Assembly (NCBI RefSeq): GCF_009937995.1
Contig: NZ_AP021881.1
Location: 2,294,001 to 2,358,000 of the forward strand
Reading direction: 5' to 3'
Origin: Sulfuriferula nivalis
GTDB taxonomy: Bacteria > Pseudomonadota > Gammaproteobacteria > Burkholderiales > Sulfuriferulaceae
Length of the DNA stretch: 64,000 bases
The translations under genes and the position numbers were made by a program. The notes below the pieces were generated by a model. It did no database searches. It had not been told where the DNA came from and saw only the letters and a list, made by a program, of their open reading frames with translations. Of this stretch, positions 19,266 to 30,700 are shown piece after piece. The number at the start of each line of letters is the position of its first letter. Positions within the stretch are counted from its first letter, which is position 1.

Positions 19266-21767
19266 ATGAGGCAGGTCAACCTCAAACTCAGTTTAGTCAC
19301 TTCCTTTGGCTTGATGCTGGCATTATTGCTTGCGTTAACCTTGATCGGGCTGTCAAAAATGCGTACGATCAATGCACAATTGGTCACCATCGTCAGCGTC
19401 AACAACTATAAAACCGAGCTGATTAACATCATGCGCGACGCACTGCGTGATCGCGCCCTGATCCTGCACTCACTCACGCTAAACACCCAGCCATTCGAGC
19501 AAAATAATGAGCTTTATGAATTTCAGGAAAGCAGCGTAAGATTTTCCGACGCGTTACAGGCATTAAAACTTTCAAAATTAAATAGCGACGAAAGATCACG
19601 CCTGGATAAAATCGGTACTTATGCCAATATTGCGCAACCACTAGGGCGACAAACAGTTTCCTTAGCACTCGACAACCGCAACAGCGAGGCATTGTACTTA
19701 TTGCAAAACAGCACTATTCCCGCTCAAACCAATGTACTTACAGAGCTGAACAATTTGCTGCACTTACAACGTAGCGCCAATGCTGAGGCGGCTATTACCG
19801 CTTTTCGAACCTATGATGAAACACGCAATTTTGTCATCATTATGGGGATCGCAGCCGTTGGGCTAGGCTTAGTAATTGCTGGCTTTGTTACACGCCGTAT
19901 CAGCCAACAAGCAGAAGAAATCGCCAAACAGAAACTCAAGTTCCAGACATTATTTGAAACTAATTATGATGCAATCGTGCTCATAGGCGAACAAGGTTTT
20001 ACTGACTGCAACCCGGCCGCGCTAAAACTTTTTGGCATAGCCACAGTTGCCGAATTCACCCAAAAAAATGCTGCAATATTGGGTGCATCCATACAACCAG
20101 ATGGGCGAACTGCCACTGAGGTTGCTAATGAAGCTATCGCCATCACCAAAGCTGCAGGACACTACACCTTTGAGTGGTTAGGATTACGTGCAGATGGCAC
20201 CACTTTCCCATCAGAAATTGACATGTACACCTCACAGCTTAATGGCAAGCCAGTTATACAGGCTATCATGCGCGACATCACACAACGTCGACTAACTGAG
20301 CTAAACCTGCAACAAGCTCGTGATGCCGCTCTGGATGCTGCAAGAATAAAAGCTGAGTTCGTCGCCAATGTAAGTCATGAAATCCGCACACCAATGAACG
20401 CTATCATAGGCATGAGCAGCTTATTGCTTAAAACACCGCTTAACGCCGATCAACGAGATTATGCGCGTACTGTTGATAGTGCCGCAAAAATGTTGCTCAA
20501 ACTCATTAATGACATACTTGATTTTTCTAAAATAGAAGCAGGCAAACTGGATATTGAATATATCGCCTTTGATCTGCACCAACACCTGCAGGACACCTAC
20601 CAACTATTCCAGCTGCGCGCGGCAGAAAAGCAACTCAATTACCTGTTAGACATCAGCCCCAGCGTGCCACGCTATGTCACCGCGGACCCCTGGCGCATCC
20701 GCCAGGTACTCACCAATCTGATCGACAACGCAATTAAATTCACCGCTGCTGGATCAGTACGCATCGCTGTTGATTATGACCGAGCCCTGCTCAGCATACG
20801 TATAGAAGACAATGGCATCGGCATTAGCGATGAAGCCAAATCTCGTTTATTCCAGGCATTTTCTCAGGCTGATGGCTCAACGACGCGCAAATACGGTGGC
20901 ACAGGTCTGGGACTGACCATTTGTAAACAATTAGTCGAACTTATGGGTGGCGAAATTGGGGTTAATGACCAACGCACACAAGGGAGTTGTTTCTGGTTTG
21001 TGTTACCAACAGCTATCGCTGACGCCAGCGAAATTGAGCCATTACAAGCGACCATGACTCCGATATACAACCAGCAATCCGTTTTAGTCGTTGATGACAA
21101 TGCCGTCAACCGCAAAGTCATGCTGCATTTATTATCCGCTTTAGGTTTAGATGCCAGCACAGCGGCAAATGGTCTCGAAGCTATGCAGTTATGTCAGCAG
21201 CAACACTATGATTTAATTCTGATGGATTGCCAGATGCCTGAAATGGATGGCTATACCGCCACCACAAAAATACGCGCTACCGCACCAGACACCGGCGCCA
21301 TTATCGCCATGACCGCTGACACCCAACCCGACACCCAAACTAATTGCCTGTTGGCCGGCATGCAAGACTATCTGAGCAAACCCGTGCTGGAAGCCGACTT
21401 GATCAATACACTCAATCGCTGGCTGTACCCAATAGATACGGGCAAGCTGCGCGTTACCTGCCGCCATGACAGCGCCCTGATCAAGAAGATGCTGCAACTC
21501 TTCATCGATTCCAGCATCCCCTTACTCTCCGAACTCAACGCAGCGCTTCAAGCTCAAAACCGCCAGACAGCAGCCCGACCAGTCCACGAACTAAAAGGTG
21601 CCGCAGGTTATATACACGCTCACCAAGTCGCGCACAGTTGTATGGAATTGGAAAAGCTAATACGGACTGAAAACTGGGCAGCTGCAAATTCACAATACTT
21701 GCAGCTGAGCATCGCATTTAATCAGGCAAAGAATTACATTATTGAAATAGCGCTCGCACAACCCTAG
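19266..21767 (+). CDS. Hybrid sensor histidine kinase (PAS-HisKA-HATPase-REC-Hpt)
   Basis: An 833-residue membrane kinase. TM1 is near residues 9-30 and TM2 near 190-212, with a helical periplasmic sensor between them. A cytoplasmic PAS domain ([20 protein letters not shown]) follows. The HisKA domain has phospho-His in [12 protein letters not shown], the HATPase has N, G1 and G2 boxes (GTGLGLTI), a receiver has Asp in [16 protein letters not shown], and a C-terminal Hpt has HELKGAAGY. Such proteins run an internal phosphorelay. No partner regulator is adjacent, so the target is unknown. Confidence 0.93.
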   Translation: MRQVNLKLSLVTSFGLMLALLLALTLIGLSKMRTINAQLVTIVSVNNYKTELINIMRDALRDRALILHSLTLNTQPFEQNNELYEFQESSVRFSDALQALKLSKLNSDERSRLDKIGTYANIAQPLGRQTVSLALDNRNSEALYLLQNSTIPAQTNVLTELNNLLHLQRSANAEAAITAFRTYDETRNFVIIMGIAAVGLGLVIAGFVTRRISQQAEEIAKQKLKFQTLFETNYDAIVLIGEQGFTDCNPAALKLFGIATVAEFTQKNAAILGASIQPDGRTATEVANEAIAITKAAGHYTFEWLGLRADGTTFPSEIDMYTSQLNGKPVIQAIMRDITQRRLTELNLQQARDAALDAARIKAEFVANVSHEIRTPMNAIIGMSSLLLKTPLNADQRDYARTVDSAAKMLLKLINDILDFSKIEAGKLDIEYIAFDLHQHLQDTYQLFQLRAAEKQLNYLLDISPSVPRYVTADPWRIRQVLTNLIDNAIKFTAAGSVRIAVDYDRALLSIRIEDNGIGISDEAKSRLFQAFSQADGSTTRKYGGTGLGLTICKQLVELMGGEIGVNDQRTQGSCFWFVLPTAIADASEIEPLQATMTPIYNQQSVLVVDDNAVNRKVMLHLLSALGLDASTAANGLEAMQLCQQQHYDLILMDCQMPEMDGYTATTKIRATAPDTGAIIAMTADTQPDTQTNCLLAGMQDYLSKPVLEADLINTLNRWLYPIDTGKLRVTCRHDSALIKKMLQLFIDSSIPLLSELNAALQAQNRQTAARPVHELKGAAGYIHAHQVAHSCMELEKLIRTENWAAANSQYLQLSIAFNQAKNYIIEIALAQP

Positions 21768-21775
21768 AAATGTGC

Positions 21776-23107
21776 TTATTGCGGAGGAATAAACTTCTGA
21801 GAAAGTGCGTGGTATAGCGGAACAGGTGAAATCAACTTGGAAGCCGCACTTGCCACTACCGATGCCGCCATCAGAGGTAACAACATGTGATGACTATCCG
21901 TCATCTCCATCATGATAATAAAAGCGGTTACTGGCGCCCGAGTAACACCTGAAAGATAGGCTGCCATCGTTAACAATACTATGGCACTGTGAGGTGCATA
22001 GGAAGTTGGTAACAATGCCGCCAGATTATCACCGATACCGGCCCCTACTGCCAACGATGGTGCAAACACGCCCCCTGCAATGCCACTCATGGATGACAAC
22101 AAAGTCGCTAACAGTTTTGCTATACCAAAATACCATGGCAATGAACCACTTTCTTCCAGCATACTCCGCGTTGGTTGATAGCCTGTACCGAACACCAGAT
22201 GATCAGTAGCTAAACCCAGCAGTGCCACACCCAAGCCACACAGCGCGGCAAATGCAAGGGGACGTCGTCCAATAAATTTTGCCAGTTTTGATGTCGTATC
22301 AAATGACACTGCAAGCAATATGCGACTAAAAACCCCACCTGCCATGCCACCGACTATGCCGCAAATTAATATGGTCGACATACCAGAATCCCATTCCAGA
22401 TTCGTGCCTGATGATCCAAAGTATGTATAGTTACCCAACAGGGCAAGCGGAATCAGACCGGAAACAATCACCGTCACCAAAGAAGAGCTATTCGCATTAA
22501 ACACATGGTGTTTACTCAATTCTTCAATCGCGAACATAATACCAGCCAGCGGCGTATTAAACGCCGCAGCAATACCCGCAGCACCTCCGGCCAATAGCAG
22601 TATGCGCCGTTGTTCGGTGCCCTGAAATGGGCCTCGCCCATAAAACATATGCATGATAGAAGCACCGACCTGCACAGTTGGTCCTTCTCGGCCGATAGAT
22701 GCACCCACTGCCAGCCCACCGACGGTCAGCAGTATCTTGCCTATCATGATACGCAAAGACAGCAAATAACTGGTCTTGCTATCAGACACTTCGTTAATTG
22801 CAGCTATGGTTTGTGGAATACCGCTACCCTGTGTCCCGGCAAAATAGCGACGACTAACATAGGTCAGCAAGACAAATCCCAATGGCACAATCAGGATGGG
22901 TGCGAGAAAAAAAGTGTGAAATAACTTCGCATTGAGCTCATTGGCATAATCACTCGCCGTGGCAAGCACAACGGCAACCATACCTATCAGCAAAGGGCCT
23001 AATATCCAGGCTGAGCCGCGATGCCACATATCAACCGACTTAGCCTCAAAATCAGAAGCGACTGGTGCGCTATTTGTTACACTTGATTCTGGCGTTTGTA
23101 CGGACAT
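21776..23107 (-). CDS. CLC-type chloride channel / H+-Cl- antiporter
   Basis: A 443-residue membrane protein of the CLC family with about ten hydrophobic segments. The three selectivity motifs are visible: GSGIPQT, GREGPTVQ with the gating glutamate, and GVFAPSLAVGA. The gating glutamate suggests an exchanger or a gated channel. There is no C-terminal CBS domain. It converges on the hybrid kinase gene with an 8-bp gap. Confidence 0.92.
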   Translation of the reverse strand: MSVQTPESSVTNSAPVASDFEAKSVDMWHRGSAWILGPLLIGMVAVVLATASDYANELNAKLFHTFFLAPILIVPLGFVLLTYVSRRYFAGTQGSGIPQTIAAINEVSDSKTSYLLSLRIMIGKILLTVGGLAVGASIGREGPTVQVGASIMHMFYGRGPFQGTEQRRILLLAGGAAGIAAAFNTPLAGIMFAIEELSKHHVFNANSSSLVTVIVSGLIPLALLGNYTYFGSSGTNLEWDSGMSTILICGIVGGMAGGVFSRILLAVSFDTTSKLAKFIGRRPLAFAALCGLGVALLGLATDHLVFGTGYQPTRSMLEESGSLPWYFGIAKLLATLLSSMSGIAGGVFAPSLAVGAGIGDNLAALLPTSYAPHSAIVLLTMAAYLSGVTRAPVTAFIIMMEMTDSHHMLLPLMAASVVASAASKLISPVPLYHALSQKFIPPQ

Positions 23108-23246
23108 GGCTTGGTCACAAGGTAAATCATGGAAGGGAACTTGTTATTGAATATACACGAGTCGGCATTGACTGTCACATGCCTGAACTGTATGCATCAC
23201 ATTGGAATATCCGTGCAAAAACAACAAAAACACATTGCGTGTCTTG

Positions 23247-23357
23247 TTAGGCTCGCCCCAAAAACATCATAGCGAGTACTGCTATCACGACAATACCTAA
23301 AGCCACCATACTGACAATATGAAAAACGCGACGAATTGCTGGGCTAAAAATTTTCAA
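23247..23357 (-). CDS. Candidate 36-residue membrane microprotein
   Basis: A small frame starting TTG at 23357 with AAGGAG six bases upstream encodes (M)KIFSPAIRRVFHIVSMVAL, then GIVVIAVLAMMFLGRA and a TAA stop. It has a basic amphipathic head and one membrane segment, typical of single-pass microproteins. No homologue is known to me. It lies in the clc-miaA gap and would be missed by length cut-offs. The strong ribosome site and clean topology are the evidence; function is unknown. Confidence 0.5.
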   Translation of the reverse strand: MKIFSPAIRRVFHIVSMVALGIVVIAVLAMMFLGRA

Positions 23358-23531
23358 CAACGGCTCCTTGGCATATGACGTCACCTCAATGGCAAATCAC
23401 CAAATTTGGCGTAACGCTATATTTTGATATGGTCATTCTATCGAGTTATCCTGACTTTATACCAACAACACACGAACTAGCCCAATTAAAATCGATAAGT
23501 CTGTTTTCTAACTGACTACTATTCTTTGGTA

Positions 23532-24461
23532 TTACGCCAAATAATCCTCAACCAACTTCCTCACCTGCCCCACTGCATCATCAGCTATGCAGTCCACAAT
23601 TTGCACATCGGGGGTACTACGCAACCAGGTAATCTGACGCTTTGCTAATTGCCGCGTAGCAAAAATGCCACGGTCACGCATCTCATCGTAACTGTATTCC
23701 CCATCCTGATAACCCCATGCCTGACGGTAACCAACACAACGCATAGCAGGTATGTTCGCAGTCAATTGATAACGTTGACGTAAATCAGATAACTCTTGCA
23801 AAAACCCACTGGCTAACATCGCTTCAAAGCGCTGGGCAATGCGTTGATGCAACACACTACGGTCGGACGGCATAAGTGCGATAGGTAACACACGATAGGG
23901 TAATTCCTCACCACGTGATTGCGCAAAAGCTTCCGACATTGGTTTACCCGTAAGCGCAATGACTTCCAATGCCCGCTGTATACGCTGTGTATCAGTGGGT
24001 TGTAGCCGTGCAGCAGTAATCGGATCGCTCAAAGCCAAATCCTGATGCAATGCAGCCCAGCCCCGCACCGCCGCATCTGCTTCTATTGCATTACGTAATG
24101 ATGCATCAGCCTGAGGCAAATCCGACAAACCTTCGCGCAATGCTTTGAAATACAGCATCGTGCCACCCACCAACAACGGAATCCGCCCACGCGCAGTAAT
24201 ATCTGCCATCAAGATCAATGCGTCACGACGAAACTGCGCGGCTGAATAAACTTCAGTAGGGTCTATCAAATCAATCAAATGATGCGGCGCTTCTGCCAGC
24301 GTCACTGCATCGGGTTTAGCCGTGCCTATATTCATGTCACGATAAACTAGCGCCGAATCAACACTGATAATTTCCACAGGAAAACACGCAGCCAATGCCA
24401 CCGCAGCAGCAGTCTTACCCGATGCAGTCGGGCCCATCAAAAAAATAGCAGGAGGAAACAT
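23532..24461 (-). CDS. miaA: tRNA dimethylallyltransferase
   Basis: The 309-residue MiaA adds a dimethylallyl group to A37 of tRNAs that read codons starting with U. The P-loop GPTASGKT is at residues 11-18, and the [16 protein letters not shown] segment is the substrate-binding signature. [12 protein letters not shown] and the Arg-rich tail [13 protein letters not shown] are also diagnostic. Length is normal. The usual neighbours mutL and hfq are absent. Confidence 0.96.
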   Translation of the reverse strand: MFPPAIFLMGPTASGKTAAAVALAACFPVEIISVDSALVYRDMNIGTAKPDAVTLAEAPHHLIDLIDPTEVYSAAQFRRDALILMADITARGRIPLLVGGTMLYFKALREGLSDLPQADASLRNAIEADAAVRGWAALHQDLALSDPITAARLQPTDTQRIQRALEVIALTGKPMSEAFAQSRGEELPYRVLPIALMPSDRSVLHQRIAQRFEAMLASGFLQELSDLRQRYQLTANIPAMRCVGYRQAWGYQDGEYSYDEMRDRGIFATRQLAKRQITWLRSTPDVQIVDCIADDAVGQVRKLVEDYLA

Positions 24462-24570
24462 ATAGATGTGTTATCGGATAAAGGAACATTGTAACCTGAT
24501 GCTGCGATGTCGCAACCTGATTCCAGCGACCCATAGTGCAAGCAATACCTAATCCATCACCCTTACATAA

Positions 24571-26142
24571 TCACGGTAGCAATATCGTATCAATCGCCAC
24601 ACCCAAGGTGTCAGGATAATCTCGACTAGTGTGCAGGCCGCGGCTTTCATGGCGCAACTGTGCGCAACGCACAATTAAATCCGCAGTTACAACCAGATTG
24701 CGCAATTCGATCAAGTCGTTGCTGACGCGGAAGTTCTGGTAATACTCGTCGATTTCATCCCGCAATAAGGTAATACGATGAGCAGCACGCGCCAGGCGCT
24801 TATCGGTGCGTACGATGCCGACATAATCCCACATGAACCGCCGCAGTTCGTCCCAGTTATGGGACAACACGATTTCCTCATCGGCATCAGTAACACGACT
24901 TTCATCCCATTCAGGTATATTTTCCGCCACACTAGGTGCGGTTGCCCTGATCGCCATTGCCGCGGCTCGACCGAATACCAGACACTCAAGCAATGAGTTG
25001 CTCGCCAGACGATTGGCACCATGCAGCCCCGTATGGGCGACTTCGCCGACAGCATATAAATTATCCAGATCTGTCTGTGCGGACAAGTCCGTGATGACGC
25101 CACCACAAGTATAGTGTGCAGCGGGGACAACAGGGATAGGCTCACGGGTGATGTCTATGCCCAAATCCAGACAGCGCTGATAAATATTAGGAAAATGGCT
25201 GGTGATAAATTCTGCAGACTGATGCGAAATATCCAGATACACACAATCCAGACCGCGTTTTTTCATCTCGCTATCTATTGCCCGGGCAACGATATCGCGC
25301 GGTGCTAATTCGGCGCGTTCGTCATAAGCAGGCATAAAACGCGTGCCATCCGGCAATTTCAACAAACCACCCTCGCCACGCATTGCTTCTGAAATCAAGA
25401 ATGATTTGGCGCGTGGATGATATAAACAGGTTGGGTGAAACTGCATGAATTCCATGTTGGCAACACTGCAACCAGCACGCCATGCCATCGCCACACCATC
25501 ACCAGTCGCCACATCAGGATTGGTGGTATAGAGATAAACTTTACCTGCACCGCCTGTCGCCAATACGGTATAACCTGCGGCTACGGTTTTTACTTTTGCT
25601 GTTTTGTTATCGAGTACATAGGCACCATAACAACGTTGATCATTCAGCCCCAGCTTCGCGCCCGTTATCAAATCGACAGCAATATGCTGTTCTAGCAAGG
25701 TAATATTTGGATGCTGTTTAATCTGCTGACACAGGGTTTGCTGTACGGCTCGCCCTGTGGCATCAGCTGCGTGAATAATACGCCGTGCGCTATGGCCACC
25801 TTCACGAGTAAGGTGAAAACCTGTTTCACTGGTTGCATCTGCAGTAAATGGTACACCCATTTCTACTAACCACTGCACGGCTTCCCGCCCATGTTCTACA
25901 ACATATCGCACAGCGACTTCATCACACAAACCAGCGCCTGCAACTAATGTGTCATGAATATGCGCATCAATGGTGTCATCATTTGCCAGCACGGCTGCGA
26001 TACCACCTTGCGCCCAGGCACTGGCTGAATCTTGCAGTGTTTTCTTAGTAATCACGGTTACTCGTTGAGTTTGCGCCAAGTTCAAAGCGGTGGTCAACGC
26101 GGCTAAACCGCTACCTATAATTAAAACATCGGTATTTATCAT
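24571..26142 (-). CDS. nadB: L-aspartate oxidase
   Basis: A 523-residue flavoprotein that oxidises L-aspartate to iminoaspartate in NAD synthesis. The FAD-binding [14 protein letters not shown] begins at residue 9 if translation starts at the ATG of [10 protein letters not shown] (26142), which I prefer over the 14-residue-longer frame. [13 protein letters not shown], the Arg/His site [15 protein letters not shown] and the C-terminal helical domain are all present. nadA and nadC are not adjacent. Confidence 0.95.
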   Translation of the reverse strand: MINTDVLIIGSGLAALTTALNLAQTQRVTVITKKTLQDSASAWAQGGIAAVLANDDTIDAHIHDTLVAGAGLCDEVAVRYVVEHGREAVQWLVEMGVPFTADATSETGFHLTREGGHSARRIIHAADATGRAVQQTLCQQIKQHPNITLLEQHIAVDLITGAKLGLNDQRCYGAYVLDNKTAKVKTVAAGYTVLATGGAGKVYLYTTNPDVATGDGVAMAWRAGCSVANMEFMQFHPTCLYHPRAKSFLISEAMRGEGGLLKLPDGTRFMPAYDERAELAPRDIVARAIDSEMKKRGLDCVYLDISHQSAEFITSHFPNIYQRCLDLGIDITREPIPVVPAAHYTCGGVITDLSAQTDLDNLYAVGEVAHTGLHGANRLASNSLLECLVFGRAAAMAIRATAPSVAENIPEWDESRVTDADEEIVLSHNWDELRRFMWDYVGIVRTDKRLARAAHRITLLRDEIDEYYQNFRVSNDLIELRNLVVTADLIVRCAQLRHESRGLHTSRDYPDTLGVAIDTILLP

Positions 26143-26190
26143 AGGCTGAAGAATACCACTCACCAGCCCATCTCGTCCAAGCATCCAATA

Positions 26191-26221
26191 AAAAACGGGC
26201 TGTCTAAACAGCCCGTTTTAA
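26191..26221. terminator. Bidirectional intrinsic terminator
   Basis: AAACGGGCTGT and ACAGCCCGTTT form an 11-bp perfect stem around CTAA, with A and T tracts on the two sides. It lies just past the stop of the sulfide:quinone oxidoreductase gene and marks the end of the cyd-sulfide operon, separating it from nadB, which runs in the same direction. Confidence 0.9.
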
Positions 26222-26239
26222 ATTCAGATACACGTTAAC

Positions 26240-27569
<1,330 letters not shown>

Positions 27570-27588
27570 AGAAATCTCAGTGATAAAT

Positions 27589-27972
27589 TTAACCACCAAA
27601 GTTGGTACTGTCTTTCAGTACTTGCTGTCCACTGGTTGACCAAGCCTCAAAACCACCAGCGATGGATGCAATATTTGCGTAGCCTAAACGTTGTAGATTC
27701 AGTGTAGCCAAGGCTGCTCGGCCACCTGTTTTGCAGGTAATCAACAATTGAGCGTCTTTATTAGCTAGCGCTGGATGTTCGCCCGTTTTGAATTCCAGAA
27801 CGCCACGCGGGATATTCACTGAATTTGGTAACCGACCAGCTTCAAATTCACTGGGTTCACGCACATCAATCACCACACCGCCAGCAGCAATTTGCGCAGC
27901 GGCAGTGGCAACATCGACTTCTTTAATTTGTGCTTTAGCTTCAGCAACTAATTGTTGAGGTGTCATACTCAT
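27589..27972 (-). CDS. Rhodanese-domain sulfurtransferase
   Basis: A 127-residue single-domain rhodanese. The active-site loop is CKTGGRA with the persulfide-forming Cys, and the CH2A region reads VVIDVREPSEFEAGRLPNSVNIPRG. I chose the ATG at 27972 (MSMTPQQL) because GGAG lies 9 bases upstream; longer frames run into untranslated-looking sequence. Within the operon it probably moves sulfane sulfur made by SQR to glutathione for the dioxygenase, or detoxifies it. Confidence 0.88.
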   Translation of the reverse strand: MSMTPQQLVAEAKAQIKEVDVATAAAQIAAGGVVIDVREPSEFEAGRLPNSVNIPRGVLEFKTGEHPALANKDAQLLITCKTGGRAALATLNLQRLGYANIASIAGGFEAWSTSGQQVLKDSTNFGG

Positions 27973-27994
27973 AAATTCCAACTCCATAAAAAAA

Positions 27995-28396
27995 TTAATG
28001 TTCCGCCTTATTGCGCATATGGTCACCCACTTTGGCAAACGCAGCGGATAACTCGCGACGCAGTAGCGCATCCTCCACCACTTCACCTAATGCCTGATCC
28101 ATACACATCAACCATTGATCACGCTCGGATATGCCAATCGGAAATGGCAAATGCCGACGACGTAACATAGGATGTCCGTATTCTTGCACATAAAGTTGAG
28201 GACCACCCATCCAACCAGATAAAAACTTAAATAGCTTATCTTCTGAGCCTTGCAAGCTTTCCGCATGCAATTTTCGAATACCATAAGCTTCCGGAAGTTC
28301 GTCCATAATCTCATAAAAACGATGGACAAGTCTACGGATTTTATCTGTACCGCCAATGCGATCATAATGACTGGCAGGTAACAAACTATCCTGCAT
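27995..28396 (-). CDS. Group II truncated haemoglobin
   Basis: A 133-residue globin of the TrHb2 (GlbO) type, with YGHPMLRRRHLPFPI containing the proximal-side His region and the conserved WMGGPQLY segment. The start at 28396 (MQDSLLPASHYDRIGG) overlaps the dioxygenase stop by 11 bp. TrHb2 proteins bind O2, NO and also sulfide. Its place between a persulfide dioxygenase and a rhodanese suggests oxygen delivery or sulfide/NO handling; this is inference. Confidence 0.88.
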   Translation of the reverse strand: MQDSLLPASHYDRIGGTDKIRRLVHRFYEIMDELPEAYGIRKLHAESLQGSEDKLFKFLSGWMGGPQLYVQEYGHPMLRRRHLPFPIGISERDQWLMCMDQALGEVVEDALLRRELSAAFAKVGDHMRNKAEH

Positions 28397-29084
28397 GTAT
28401 AACATCCTTTCCACACTGTTGATTAGCGGGTACTGCCACACTGATTAACCTAGGCATGGGCAGATCCAATTGGTTCATAATTGCGACAAATTCATCTCGG
28501 CTTTTGCCAGAAAGGCGTGAGTTAGTTTCACGCTCCTGAGCTACACTGGATACATGTTTATGATGGTAATCATGTCCAGGATAGATCAGCGTCTCATCAG
28601 CTAGTGGCCAAATTTGACGGGAAATACTGTTATACAACGTACCTGCGTCACCGCCTTGAAAATCAGTACGGCCACAGCCACCGATCAACAAAGCATCGCC
28701 CGTAAACACACGGTCTCGCCACAAATACGAAACACAACCCGCTGTATGACCTGGGGTAGCCAAAACGTTAATTTGCTCATTTCCAAACGTTAATTTATCA
28801 CCATCATGCAACTGCACGTCAGCACAGCTCGTACCTGCTTGTGCGCTAATTGCAGCCAACGCACCCGTAGCAGCACGTAAAGCAGATGCACCAGTGATAT
28901 GATCGGCGTGCACATGAGTTTCCAGAATGTATTTCAAATTTAAATTCTGTTCATTTAACAATGACAAATACAAATCATTGTGCACTTGCACAGGGTCTAT
29001 TAATACGGCTTCGCGGGATGCCATATCACCCAGCAAATAAGTGTAAGTAGAGCTAGCTTCATCAAATAACTGACGGAAGAACAT
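28386..29084 (-). CDS. pdo: Persulfide dioxygenase (ETHE1-like metallo-beta-lactamase fold)
   Basis: A 232-residue iron dioxygenase-type MBL protein. Metal ligands are THVHADHITG, the mid-chain His in ATPGHTAGCVSY, Asp in VFTGDALLIGGCGRTDF and His in YPGHDYHHKH. The GGCGRTDFQGG stretch separates ETHE1/PDO enzymes from glyoxalase II. The enzyme oxidises glutathione persulfide to sulfite. It sits 9 bp after ybgE and overlaps the globin gene. Confidence 0.92.
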   Translation of the reverse strand: MFFRQLFDEASSTYTYLLGDMASREAVLIDPVQVHNDLYLSLLNEQNLNLKYILETHVHADHITGASALRAATGALAAISAQAGTSCADVQLHDGDKLTFGNEQINVLATPGHTAGCVSYLWRDRVFTGDALLIGGCGRTDFQGGDAGTLYNSISRQIWPLADETLIYPGHDYHHKHVSSVAQERETNSRLSGKSRDEFVAIMNQLDLPMPRLISVAVPANQQCGKDVIHAG

Positions 29085-29093
29085 ACATCCTCC

Positions 29094-29357
29094 TTATACC
29101 GAGAAGTACGGTTTAGCGATCAGTAATAACCCCATCCCCATCAGCACCCAGGCACTAATGGGTCCAAACACCGCACGCCAGAAACGTGCATCAGGGTCGA
29201 AACCAATACCATGAACGAACCCTGCACTGACACCCCAGATCACCAAAGTAATCAGACCATGACTCAGACTGGCCAGCGCAGGGGGATAAAATGTTATCAC
29301 CGCTGCCAGCGTTAATGCCAGCAGCAGGGAAAAGACTCGAGCAGGTGTCGAATACAC
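29094..29357 (-). CDS. ybgE: Cyd operon protein YbgE-like
   Basis: An 87-residue membrane protein with three hydrophobic segments (SLLLALTLAAVITFY, LITLVIWGVSAGFVHGIGF, AWVLMGMGLLLIA). The VHGIGFDP...FWRAVFGP pattern and its place after cydX match YbgE of cyd operons. Its exact role is unclear; it accompanies cytochrome bd genes. It starts 2 bp after cydX ends. Confidence 0.85.
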   Translation of the reverse strand: MYSTPARVFSLLLALTLAAVITFYPPALASLSHGLITLVIWGVSAGFVHGIGFDPDARFWRAVFGPISAWVLMGMGLLLIAKPYFSV

Positions 29358-29359
29358 GA

Positions 29360-29482
29360 TTACGACTTATCCGACTGACGCGATTCTTCTTCACGCAATT
29401 CATGATTTTCACCATAAACCGCATTCACAATGGCCAGTAACACCGCCGCAGTCAAACCTAAAATCCATGCAAAATACCACAT
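29360..29482 (-). CDS. cydX: Cytochrome bd small subunit CydX
   Basis: A 40-residue single-pass membrane protein: MWYFAWILGLTAAVLLAIVN followed by AVYGENHELREEES and an acidic tail. The MWYFAWILG start is the hallmark of CydX, which stabilises the CydAB haems. It lies between cydB (14 bp) and ybgE (2 bp), as expected. Confidence 0.95.
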   Translation of the reverse strand: MWYFAWILGLTAAVLLAIVNAVYGENHELREEESRQSDKS

Positions 29483-29496
29483 TTTATTCTCCTAGC

Positions 29497-30636
29497 TTAG
29501 TAAGCGGAATGATCGTTGTTCTTGATAAAATCAAGCGTAACCTTGCCTGACATCACCTTGTAAGCCCAAGAGGTGTACACAATAATCAGTGGCAAGAATA
29601 TCAAGGTCGCGAAGAACATCAATTCCAGTGTCATGTGTGATGAGACACTATCCCACACTGTCAAACTGGAACGTGGATCTGTAGACGAAGGCATGACGAA
29701 TGGGAACATGGATATACCAGCAGTACCAATAATTCCCAGCATACTCAACGAAGAACCAATAAACGCCATAGTTGGTTTATTAATCAACGCAAATACGATT
29801 GCCAAAGCACCACCCACAAATGCAGTAAGCGGGATTAATTTCGCCCAGCCATACACACTGTAGTTATGCATCCACGCACCCGCTTGCACCATCACTGTTT
29901 TATCCAGTGGGTTAGGTAAATCACCAGGTATATTACCGCTAGTAATCACATAACCAGAGATACCATTCATCACCCAGACACCCGCAGCAGCAAATGCAGC
30001 CAATGCCAGCACACCAAAGATAATTGCTGCAGTACGGCTACGACGGTAAACATCACCCTCGGTTCTGATCATCAGGTAATTAGCACCATGCGCCGTAATC
30101 ATCGCAGTACTGACCACACCAGCCAACAACGCAAATGGGTTAAGTAGCTGCCAGAAAGTACCGGTGTAGTAAGAGCGTAATTCATCATCGAAATGGAATG
30201 GTACGCCTTGTAACAGGTTACCAAAAGCCACGCCGAAGATTAGCGGAGGTACTGCACCGCCGATGAACAAACCCCAGTCCCAGCTGTTACGCCAGGTTGG
30301 ATTTGCAATTTTGGAGCGATAATCAAAACCTACCGGACGGAAAAACAACGCCCACAGCACAGCCAGCATGGCCCAGTAAAAACCTGAGAACGCGGTTGCA
30401 TACACTAATGGCCAAGCAGCAAAAATTGCACCACCGCCAAGAATGAACCAGACCTGGTTACCTTCCCAGTGCGCGCCTACGGTATTCAATACCACACGAC
30501 GTTCGTCATCAGTTTTGCCAACAAAGGGCAGTAATGTACCCACGCCCATATCATGACCATCCATGATGGCAAAGCCCAACAGCAGCACACCAACGAATAG
30601 CCACCAAATCACTTTGAGTGTTTCATAATCTAACAT
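29497..30636 (-). CDS. cydB: Cytochrome bd ubiquinol oxidase subunit II
   Basis: A 379-residue membrane subunit with eight to nine TM helices. It begins MLDYETLKVIWWLFVGVLLL and has GHDMGVGTLLP, typical of CydB. With CydA it oxidises quinol and reduces O2 to water without proton pumping. It follows cydA by 64 bp. Placing it in one operon with sqr gives the sulfide-derived quinol a direct outlet. Confidence 0.96.
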   Translation of the reverse strand: MLDYETLKVIWWLFVGVLLLGFAIMDGHDMGVGTLLPFVGKTDDERRVVLNTVGAHWEGNQVWFILGGGAIFAAWPLVYATAFSGFYWAMLAVLWALFFRPVGFDYRSKIANPTWRNSWDWGLFIGGAVPPLIFGVAFGNLLQGVPFHFDDELRSYYTGTFWQLLNPFALLAGVVSTAMITAHGANYLMIRTEGDVYRRSRTAAIIFGVLALAAFAAAGVWVMNGISGYVITSGNIPGDLPNPLDKTVMVQAGAWMHNYSVYGWAKLIPLTAFVGGALAIVFALINKPTMAFIGSSLSMLGIIGTAGISMFPFVMPSSTDPRSSLTVWDSVSSHMTLELMFFATLIFLPLIIVYTSWAYKVMSGKVTLDFIKNNDHSAY

Positions 30637-30700
30637 TATTTTCTCCTGAATATTTGCAAAGGCTACGTCGCAATGTCATCGCAACGTAGCGCATTTCCCA

